A DNA stretch of 12,603 bases from Cyclobacteriaceae bacterium (GTDB taxonomy: Bacteria > Bacteroidota > Bacteroidia > Cytophagales > Cyclobacteriaceae): NCBI GenBank assembly GCA_025455445.1, contig JALOMN010000022.1:1-12603 (forward strand). The letters run 5' to 3'. Of this stretch, positions 7,125-12,603 are shown piece after piece (position 1 is the first letter of the stretch; the number at the start of each line of letters is the position of its first letter). The notes beneath the pieces were generated by a model that did no database searches, had not been told where the DNA came from, and saw nothing but the letters and a program-made list of their open reading frames with translations. The position numbers were made by a program, and so were the translations under genes.

Positions 7125-7154
7125 TTGCTGAATCCCCAGAAGCGGTTAAATTTG
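7125..7154 (+). promoter_or_regulatory. Bacteroidota-type promoter for the PpiD-like gene
   Basis: TTG (7125-7127) and TAAATTTG (7147-7154) match the -33 and -7 consensus boxes with a 19-base spacer, the same geometry as the coaX promoter. The start site would be near 7160, giving a leader of about 70 bases before the ATG at 7230. This makes the isomerase gene transcriptionally independent of the LPS/TPR genes upstream. Confidence 0.6.
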
Positions 7155-7229
7155 CCGTTCTTTAAAAAGCCACCTTGCGTGGATTGTTGAGGAGTATAAA
7201 TTTTAGACTGAAACCTTATTTAATTTTTT

Positions 7230-9365
7230 ATGGCACTTATTGGAACATTAAGGAACAAGATGACCAAGTGGGTAGTGGGATTTGTAGCTGTGGCCATCGC
7301 TTCCTTCGTATTGAACGACCTGTTTGGCAACGGACCGCGTTCTATTTTCGGAAACGAAAACACCGTTGGCGAAATAGCCGGAACCACCATCCGATTAGAA
7401 GAATACCAAGCTGCCATTAAAGAGCGCGAAGACAATTACATTCTCAATTTTGGTCGCCAGCCTGGTGAAAGAGAAAGACCCCTTTTACAACAACAAGCAT
7501 GGGATCTGCTCATCGCACAAAAAGCCATCAAACCAGAATATGAAAAGTTAGGCGTAAAAGTTACCAGCGATGAAATCTGGGATATGATCCAGGGAAAAAA
7601 TGTGGATGATAATATCAAATCTTCGTTCGTTGATTCTGCCGGCAATTTCGATCGCAAGCAATTAATGAATTACATCAACCAGTTTAATATGGCAGCACCT
7701 TCTGATCCACAGGCATTAGCAGGTTGGCAGGAAGCAAAATTCCGTTGGACCACTTTTCAGGGTGATCTGGGAGCTGGTCGCGAACGTCTGAAGTATGAAA
7801 ACCTTTTAATAAAAACTAATTATGTTACCCAGGCAGAAGCTGAGCGCGAATATCATTCACAAAATGATGTGGCAGAAGTAAAATATCTCTATGTTCCTTT
7901 TTATGCCATTGCCGATGCAGAGGTTTCGGTAACTGATAGTGAGTTAAAAAACTACTACAACCGCTTTAAAGAAAAATATAAAGTAACCCCTACCCGCAGC
8001 ATGAACTATGTTTCTTTTCCAGTAGAAGCTTCAGCAGCGGATAGTGCTCAATTAAGAAGTGATCTGGAAAGAATCGCAGCTGAGTTTAAAACAGTTGCCG
8101 ATGATTCTGTATTTGCAGCCACTCAAACTGAAGGCCTAAACCCCTATGGTAAATACAGCCCCTCCACATTACCTGCATACTTTGCTAACCGCAAGGAATT
8201 ACTTACCCCAGGTAATATTGTAGGCCCGGTGCTGGAGGATGGCAGTTACAAAGTATTTAAAGTGGTTGCAGCCGGAAAAGATACAATAGGTAGTGCCCGC
8301 GCCAGTCATATCTTGATTCGCTGGGACAGTGAATCTGAACAGGATAAAAAAATCGCGAAAGAAAAAGCAAGAAAAATCCTTAATGAAATAAAAGCGGGAG
8401 CGAACTTCGCAGCAAAGGCCCGCGAATTTGGTACAGATGGTACCGCTTCAAACGGTGGAGACCTCGGATATTTTCCAACAGGCCAAATGGTGAAGCCATT
8501 TGAAACTGCCGTGTTTTCTGCAAAGAAAACCGGAGTCTTGAACGATGTAGTTGAAACCCAGTTTGGATATCACATTATCGATGTGACCGAATTAGCAGAT
8601 TATACTTCCTATACGATTGCTACTGTAGAATTTGCGATTACTCCAAGTGATGATACACAGAACGCTGCTTATATGAAAGCACAGACCTTTGCTACCGATC
8701 TTTCTGGTGTCACTGAATTTAATGAGAGAGCGAAGAAAGAAAATTTGACAGTGGTTGAATCAAATGATTTAGGTACTGGCGACAGAAGAATAACCAACCT
8801 GGGTGAAGCCCGTCAAATGGTAACCTGGTTGTTCCGCGATGCGAAGGTGGGCAAAGTGTCTGAAATTTTTGACATCGATGGAACCTATGTTGTGGCAGTA
8901 ATGACAAGTGAACTTGAAGAAGGCTATAAACCACTTGAAAAAGTGAAGGAAGAAATTACACCCGCTGTAAAGAATGAATTGAAAGGAAAGAAAATTCTTG
9001 AGAAACTGAAAGGCAATGAGGGAGCATTCGAAGAACTCGCCAAGTTATTTGGAGCCGATGCGGTTGTTTCTTCATCCAGCGACCTGAAGTTGAATTCCAA
9101 TACGCTTCCTTCAGTGGGACTGGATCCTGTCGCAGTGGGAAAAGCTTTCTCTTTGGAAAATGGCAAACGAGCTGCTCCTTTCGTAGGCGAAAATGGTGTA
9201 TTGATTATTGAGTTACAGAATAAAACCATCGCTCCGGCAGCACAGGATTACTCTGCATTCAAGAACCAGCTGTTGCAATCAATAAATAGTCGCACCAGTT
9301 TTGGTATCACGGAAGCAATTAAGAAAAATGCCAATATTGAAGATAAGCGTTACATGTTCTTTTAA
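7230..9365 (+). CDS. ppiD: Membrane-anchored peptidyl-prolyl isomerase, PpiD/SurA type
   Basis: This is a periplasmic foldase that helps newly exported, especially outer-membrane, proteins to fold. The 711-residue layout is that of PpiD. A short basic cytosolic start (MALIGTLRNKMTKW) is followed by one membrane helix at about residues 14-31 and a SurA/PpiD-type chaperone N-domain rich in charged helices. A parvulin (rotamase) domain at about 355-450 carries RASHILIRW, GGDLGYFPTGQMVKPFE and FGYHIIDV. A long C-terminal half follows, whose section at about 460-570 looks like a second, degenerate parvulin domain. The parvulin core motifs are intact, so the isomerase may be active. It has its own promoter and a terminator just after the stop. 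Its presence beside barrel and LPS-export genes fits outer-membrane assembly. Confidence 0.92.
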   Translation: MALIGTLRNKMTKWVVGFVAVAIASFVLNDLFGNGPRSIFGNENTVGEIAGTTIRLEEYQAAIKEREDNYILNFGRQPGERERPLLQQQAWDLLIAQKAIKPEYEKLGVKVTSDEIWDMIQGKNVDDNIKSSFVDSAGNFDRKQLMNYINQFNMAAPSDPQALAGWQEAKFRWTTFQGDLGAGRERLKYENLLIKTNYVTQAEAEREYHSQNDVAEVKYLYVPFYAIADAEVSVTDSELKNYYNRFKEKYKVTPTRSMNYVSFPVEASAADSAQLRSDLERIAAEFKTVADDSVFAATQTEGLNPYGKYSPSTLPAYFANRKELLTPGNIVGPVLEDGSYKVFKVVAAGKDTIGSARASHILIRWDSESEQDKKIAKEKARKILNEIKAGANFAAKAREFGTDGTASNGGDLGYFPTGQMVKPFETAVFSAKKTGVLNDVVETQFGYHIIDVTELADYTSYTIATVEFAITPSDDTQNAAYMKAQTFATDLSGVTEFNERAKKENLTVVESNDLGTGDRRITNLGEARQMVTWLFRDAKVGKVSEIFDIDGTYVVAVMTSELEEGYKPLEKVKEEITPAVKNELKGKKILEKLKGNEGAFEELAKLFGADAVVSSSSDLKLNSNTLPSVGLDPVAVGKAFSLENGKRAAPFVGENGVLIIELQNKTIAPAAQDYSAFKNQLLQSINSRTSFGITEAIKKNANIEDKRYMFF

Positions 9366-9387
9366 TTAAAATAGTAATCATTAAAAT

Positions 9388-9412
9388 GCCCCGGTTAGTA
9401 TCGGGGCTTTTT
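9388..9412 (+). terminator. Rho-independent terminator after the PpiD-like gene
   Basis: GCCCCG (9388-9393) pairs with CGGGGC (9402-9407) around an 8-base loop, and a T5 run follows (9408-9412). It lies 22 bases after the isomerase stop. The ATG of the DUF493 gene is only 8 bases beyond the T-run and no promoter consensus is visible between them, so this may act as a partial terminator. Confidence 0.85.
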
Positions 9413-9420
9413 AGTTTTAT

Positions 9421-9684
9421 ATGGATGCCAATTGGATTAATAATTTTCGCGAAAAGCTAGATACTCATTACGCCTGGCCAGCACTGTATACGTTTAAGTT
9501 TATTGTGCGAACCGGTAGCGAAGAACAACTGTTAAAACTTTTTCCAAAACATGTTGCTTCACAGAAGGCATCTAAAAACGGAAATTATACAAGTGTAACC
9601 TATTCGATGATGATGCCCTCCAGTAATGCAGTCATTGAGGTATATCAGGTTGCCGCTGCAGTTGAGGGACTTATTGCCTTGTGA
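9421..9684 (+). CDS. DUF493 (YbeD/UPF0250-like) family protein
   Basis: This 87-residue cytosolic protein has the length and layout of DUF493 proteins, which adopt a small ferredoxin-like (ACT-like) alpha/beta fold. Recognisable parts are the N-terminal NNFREKLDTHYAWPALYTF, then KFIVRTGSEEQLLKLFP, then NYTSVTYSMMMPSS followed by AVIEVYQ. In Bacteroidota, YAWPALY and MMMPSSxxVIEVY are typical of this group. The biochemical role is unknown; E. coli YbeD sits next to lipoate genes but no such link is visible here. It follows a terminator by 8 bases, and 73 non-coding bases separate it from the pterin dehydratase gene. Confidence 0.85.
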   Translation: MDANWINNFREKLDTHYAWPALYTFKFIVRTGSEEQLLKLFPKHVASQKASKNGNYTSVTYSMMMPSSNAVIEVYQVAAAVEGLIAL

Positions 9685-9757
9685 TAAAAAGATAGTTTTA
9701 TCTATTCCTTTAAAGGTGTGGTTGTTTCTCTAAATTTATCATCACAAACTTTTGCGT

Positions 9758-10000
9758 ATGTGGAAAGAAGAAAATGATAAGCTGAAAAAGTCTTTTACGT
9801 TTAAGGACTTCAATGAAGCATTTGGTTTTATGACCCGCATAGCCCTGATTGCAGAAAAAATGAATCACCACCCCTATTGGACCAATGTGTACAATCAGGT
9901 AACGATAGAACTTTCAACTCATGATGCCGGTAATACAGTTACAGCAAAAGATCGCCAACTGGCGATTGCCATTGATGAACTAATCAAACGTGAGGCTTGA
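9758..10000 (+). CDS. phhB: Pterin-4a-carbinolamine dehydratase
   Basis: The enzyme dehydrates 4a-hydroxytetrahydrobiopterin, recycling the pterin cofactor of aromatic amino-acid hydroxylases. In bacteria lacking those it may serve other pterins. The 80-residue protein is of normal length for the family. The active-site signature is complete: EKMNHHPYW with H37, H38, P39 and W41, then NVYNQV, then STHDAG with H55 and D56, followed by TAKDRQLA. I chose the ATG at 9758, giving the common start MWKEEN, over a TTG six bases upstream. The stop TGA overlaps the TTG start of rsmI. A TAAATTTA sequence at 9731-9738 is one base off the -7 consensus, so a promoter in the preceding gap is possible but not well supported. 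Confidence 0.93.
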   Translation: MWKEENDKLKKSFTFKDFNEAFGFMTRIALIAEKMNHHPYWTNVYNQVTIELSTHDAGNTVTAKDRQLAIAIDELIKREA

Positions 10001-10677
10001 ATAACACTTCATTATATCTTGTCCCCACTCCCATTGGCAATCTTGCCGATATTACCTTGCGTGCGCTTGAAATATTAAAAAGTGTGGATACCATTCTTGC
10101 TGAGGATACACGCACCTCTGGATTTCTATTGAAACACTATCAGATTTCAAAGCCACTGCAAAGCTTCCATATTTTTAATGAGCATAAAACACTGAGTGGT
10201 TTAATAGCACGTATGAAAAATGGTGAAGTGATGGCGCTCATCAGCGATGCCGGAACACCCGGGATTTCTGATCCCGGTTTTTTACTTGTTCGCGAAGCAT
10301 TAAAAGCAGAACTCGTGGTGGACTGCTTACCCGGAGCCACCGCACTTATTCCCGCCCTTGTAAAATCCGGATTTCCGACAGACCGATTTGTTTTTGAAGG
10401 ATTTCTCCCGCACAAAAAGGGTAGACAAACACTATTAAAAAAACTGGCCGAAGAAGATCGAACCATTGTTCTTTACGAATCGCCCCACAGATTGTTAAAG
10501 ACGCTGGAACAAATAATTGAATTTTTCGGTGCCGAACGTAACGTTTCCGTTTCGAGGGAGTTGACCAAACTTCATGAAGAAACATTTACAGGTAATGTGA
10601 AAGATGTGCTCATGCATTTCTCAGAAAAAGAAGTGAAGGGAGAAATTGTAATCGTAATTGATGGTAAAAAAGAATAG
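9997..10677 (+). CDS. rsmI: 16S rRNA (cytidine-1402-2'-O)-methyltransferase
   Basis: RsmI methylates the ribose of C1402 in the decoding centre of 16S rRNA, using S-adenosylmethionine. The 226-residue protein has the tetrapyrrole-methylase-like fold with all RsmI motifs: [12 protein letters not shown] at residues 9-20, AEDTR at 35-39, [15 protein letters not shown] from residue 80, a [16 protein letters not shown] segment, and ESPHR at 161-165, then [13 protein letters not shown]. It is shorter than the roughly 285-residue E. coli enzyme because the extra C-terminal domain is missing, which I believe is usual in this phylum. The start is TTG (9997), overlapping the previous stop as TTGA. No in-frame ATG lies near VPTPIGNL, so TTG is the plausible start and implies translational coupling. 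Confidence 0.94.
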   Translation: MNNTSLYLVPTPIGNLADITLRALEILKSVDTILAEDTRTSGFLLKHYQISKPLQSFHIFNEHKTLSGLIARMKNGEVMALISDAGTPGISDPGFLLVREALKAELVVDCLPGATALIPALVKSGFPTDRFVFEGFLPHKKGRQTLLKKLAEEDRTIVLYESPHRLLKTLEQIIEFFGAERNVSVSRELTKLHEETFTGNVKDVLMHFSEKEVKGEIVIVIDGKKE

Positions 10678-11440
10678 CCATACAACGTATAATGTCTGGT
10701 TGCTTTTTGCGCTTTCAGCATGCTTGCTTGCAGGAGGATGGTTAATGAAATCTTTTCCCCTGCTGATTTTCTTTGCCTATGCGCCTCTTTTTGCACTATC
10801 CGATCAAGCGAAAGATAAAGAGTCACCCTGGAATCACCTCGAATTAATATTACTGGCTTTAACCATTTCAACGATTTGTGCATCGTTCTTCGATTCCTCT
10901 GACATCATTTACAACATCGGTCAGGCAATTATTCTTACACTTGCCTTTATAGGGTATACTTTTGTGTATCAGAATCTGGGAAACAGGGTTGGTAAATTTA
11001 CAATTGTGTTTTTCTGGATCGGATTAGAATATGTAATGTTGAAACTACCCTGGCGCGAGCAATTTCATTTTTTATCAGACGCACTGATGATTCAACCCAA
11101 CTGGTGGAAATGGAATTTCGAAATCGGATACCTTGGTAATTCACTCTGGATACTCATCGTAAACCTGAGCGTGTATTTTACTGTTTTCAAATCACGAAGT
11201 ATTAATTGGCCTGTGCTCATACTAACCATCTTACTGATTGGTATTCCGATAGGGTATTCATACTTTATGTTGGATGAAACTGGAATTGATCGGGTTGAAA
11301 TGATGAATTTATACCAAGGCGTACGAGATAAAGATGATAACTACTCAAATCGTGGAGAATTAATTGCGCGCACTGCAGCTTGGGTTTCTGCACTTATTCT
11401 ACTTTTATCGTTTGTTAAAAATAAAACCAATAAAAAATGA
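10661..11440 (+). CDS. Multi-spanning membrane protein resembling the membrane domain of Lnt
   Basis: This is a 259-residue inner-membrane protein of unproven function, with about eight hydrophobic segments, near residues 12-29, 31-46, 58-78, 84-104, 111-127, 159-178, 184-202 and 235-250. Several parts recall the N-terminal membrane domain of apolipoprotein N-acyltransferase (Lnt): FPLLIFFAYAPLFAL early on, FWIGLEYVMLKLPW in the middle, and GYLGNSLWILIVNLSVYF later. Where Lnt has its large periplasmic nitrilase-like domain, this protein has only about 33 residues (with VEMMNLYQG) before a last helix. The catalytic Glu-Lys-Cys part is therefore absent. The ATG at 10661 lies inside the end of rsmI (17-base overlap), and its stop forms ATGA with the next start. 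It may be a degenerate or repurposed Lnt relative, or only a look-alike. Confidence 0.7.
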   Translation: MVKKNSHTTYNVWLLFALSACLLAGGWLMKSFPLLIFFAYAPLFALSDQAKDKESPWNHLELILLALTISTICASFFDSSDIIYNIGQAIILTLAFIGYTFVYQNLGNRVGKFTIVFFWIGLEYVMLKLPWREQFHFLSDALMIQPNWWKWNFEIGYLGNSLWILIVNLSVYFTVFKSRSINWPVLILTILLIGIPIGYSYFMLDETGIDRVEMMNLYQGVRDKDDNYSNRGELIARTAAWVSALILLLSFVKNKTNKK

Positions 11441-12231
11441 ATCAGGCATCTTTAGAAAAGAATGTGATTGAATTGTGTGTAGAGGTGGGTGACTTCATGA
11501 AAAATGAACTGGCCGGTTTTGATCGCACGCGCATTGAACAAAAAGGCAGTTCGAGTAACCTGGTTTCCTATGTTGATAAGGAGGCTGAAAGAAGAATTGT
11601 AGAGCGGCTTTCTGCATTACTTCCTGGTTCCGGTTTTCTGGCTGAAGAAGGAACAGAAAAAGCAAGCAGCAATAACTTTACCTGGATTATTGATCCGCTG
11701 GATGGAACCACCAACTATCTGCATGGCGTTCCGCTATTTGCCATAAGCATTGGCTTACAGAAAATAAATAACACCGTATTGGGTGTCGTCTATGATGTGA
11801 GTCATGATGAATGTTTTTCTGCGATTGAAGGACACCAGGCAACTTGCAACGGTAAGGAGATTAAAGTCTCGCCAATAAAATCCCTCGAAGAAAGTTTACT
11901 CGCTACCGGATTTCCCTATTATCACTCAGATAAAAAAGAAGACTACCTGGAAATTATAAAAGACTTTCTGGAAAACACCCATGGGATAAGAAGATTAGGC
12001 AGCGCGGCAATTGATCTTGCATATGTTGCATGTGGAAGACTGGAAGGTTTTTTTGAATATAATCTTAAACCCTGGGATGTAGCCGGTGGTGCTTTTATTG
12101 TACAACAAGCTGGCGGATCTGTTTCTGATTTTAAAGGTGGTTCCAATTACCTGCACGGAGGTGAACTATGCGCAGGTGGACCTGTGCATGCACAAATGCT
12201 TGAAGTAATACAGAGTAAATGGTGGAAGTGA
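11437..12231 (+). CDS. suhB: Inositol monophosphatase family protein (SuhB-like)
   Basis: This is a Mg2+-dependent sugar/inositol phosphatase of the IMPase/FBPase superfamily, 264 residues long and cytosolic. Its metal-binding residues are all present: E70 in AEEG, D86 and D89 in WIIDPLDGTTN (83-93), and D214 in PWDVAGG (W213-G218). VDKEAE at 46-51 matches the early conserved region, and GIRRLGSAAIDLAYVA precedes the third metal site. Members dephosphorylate myo-inositol-1-phosphate, related sugar phosphates or 3'-phosphoadenosine phosphate. The long intact set argues for an active enzyme but not for one substrate; CysQ-like activity cannot be excluded. The ATG overlaps the previous stop (ATGA). 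It is the last gene of the phhB-rsmI-membrane protein operon and faces a permease gene two bases away. Confidence 0.92.
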   Translation: MNQASLEKNVIELCVEVGDFMKNELAGFDRTRIEQKGSSSNLVSYVDKEAERRIVERLSALLPGSGFLAEEGTEKASSNNFTWIIDPLDGTTNYLHGVPLFAISIGLQKINNTVLGVVYDVSHDECFSAIEGHQATCNGKEIKVSPIKSLEESLLATGFPYYHSDKKEDYLEIIKDFLENTHGIRRLGSAAIDLAYVACGRLEGFFEYNLKPWDVAGGAFIVQQAGGSVSDFKGGSNYLHGGELCAGGPVHAQMLEVIQSKWWK

Positions 12232-12233
12232 TT

Positions 12234-12603
12234 TTACTCGCTTCGTAACGAATTCACCGGATTAATTGATGCCGCCTTCACCGACCGATAGCCTACCGTA
12301 ATCATGGCTATCAGAGAAGTGATTCCAATGCCTAAGACAAATATCATCGGTGACAGTTCAATTTTATAGGCAAACTGATCTAAATATTGATTGGCGAAGT
12401 ACCAACTTACAGGCGCTGCGAGGAAAAACCCAATCACTACCAGCTTGATAAATTCTTTAGAAAAAGAATATAAAATACCTTCTACTGAAGCTCCCAACAC
12501 TTTTCTTACACCTATTTCTTTCGTTTTCTGGTTAGCCATAAATGTTGCCAACCCAAACAACCCAAGGCAACCTATTGTGATGGCAATGGCTGAAAAAACA
12601 CTT
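12234..12603 (-). CDS. C-terminal part of a MacB/FtsX-type ABC transporter permease (partial)
   Basis: The frame stays open to the right edge, so only the last 122 codons are visible. They encode the end of an FtsX-like permease domain: a helix with AIAITIGCLGLFGLATF, the cytosolic coupling stretch QKTKEIGVRKVLGAS, two further helices separated by a short loop, and a tail RSVKAASINPVNSLRSE. The KEIGVRKVLGA and AxxxNPVxSLR motifs are diagnostic for the MacB-type permeases common in Bacteroidota, which work with an ATPase to move or extrude lipoproteins, peptides or antimicrobials across the envelope. Substrate and the rest of the protein lie outside the window. Its stop is two bases from that of the IMPase gene, and no terminator is seen between them. 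Confidence 0.93.
   Translation of the reverse strand, partial: SVFSAIAITIGCLGLFGLATFMANQKTKEIGVRKVLGASVEGILYSFSKEFIKLVVIGFFLAAPVSWYFANQYLDQFAYKIELSPMIFVLGIGITSLIAMITVGYRSVKAASINPVNSLRSE

Noticed and set aside
7175..7420. An 81-codon plus-strand frame overlapping the start of the PpiD-like gene
   Set aside because: Arg/His-rich and out of frame with the clear PpiD N-terminus, whose membrane helix starts directly after the ATG at 7230.
8924..9229. A 101-codon minus-strand frame inside the PpiD-like gene
   Set aside because: Ser/Phe-rich composition typical of the complement of a Lys/Glu-rich coding region; no promoter or family match.
9690..9703. Small hairpin AGATA...TATCT after the DUF493 gene
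   Set aside because: Only five A-T-rich pairs with no T-run directly after it; too weak to call a terminator.
10140..10466. A 108-codon minus-strand frame inside rsmI
   Set aside because: It covers the most conserved RsmI motifs on the opposite strand and shows no features of its own.
1..12603. Search by eye for CRISPR repeats, insertion-sequence ends, tRNA genes, phage genes and toxin-antitoxin or defence genes
   Set aside because: No regular repeats, transposase, integrase, nuclease or toxin-like gene was found. All longer genes are housekeeping or envelope genes.

Overview
This window looks like ordinary core chromosome of a member of the Bacteroidota, most likely a Cytophagales-type bacterium. 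The support is AT-leaning DNA, start codons without Shine-Dalgarno sequences, and several matches to the Bacteroidota sigma factor consensus (TTG, 19 bases, TAnnTTTG). The gene set is also typical: a type III pantothenate kinase leading a run of envelope genes, a lipoprotein-type LptC, a short RsmI, a DUF493 protein and a MacB/FtsX-type permease. I see no tRNA or rRNA gene, CRISPR array, insertion sequence or prophage.

Left part (1-1610): the end of an NhaD-like Na+/H+ antiporter faces a CaCA-family Na+/Ca2+ antiporter across a strong bidirectional terminator. Behind the exchanger gene lies about 435 bp with no convincing gene. Next (1611-2924): a Glu/Leu/Phe/Val-type amino-acid dehydrogenase on the minus strand shares an 87-bp divergent promoter region with coaX.

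Centre (2925-9365): coaX overlaps a gene for a probable outer-membrane beta-barrel protein. This is followed by a secreted TPR protein, a terminator hairpin that runs straight into the start codon of lptC, a 51-residue two-helix membrane protein, and, behind its own consensus promoter, a PpiD-like membrane-anchored peptidyl-prolyl isomerase. Apart from CoaX, this run is about building the cell envelope: LPS export, outer-membrane protein folding and surface proteins.

Right part (9421-12603): a DUF493 protein, a pterin carbinolamine dehydratase, RsmI (TTG start, coupled by a 4-base overlap), an eight-helix membrane protein that resembles the membrane part of Lnt without its nitrilase domain, and an inositol-monophosphatase-family enzyme. 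The last four form a tightly overlapping plus-strand operon. It meets the end of an ABC transporter permease gene on the minus strand with only two bases between the stop codons.

I found no clearly new multi-gene system. The points most worth following up are the Lnt-like scaffold without a catalytic domain, the lptC start abutting a terminator, and the small membrane protein inside the envelope cluster.
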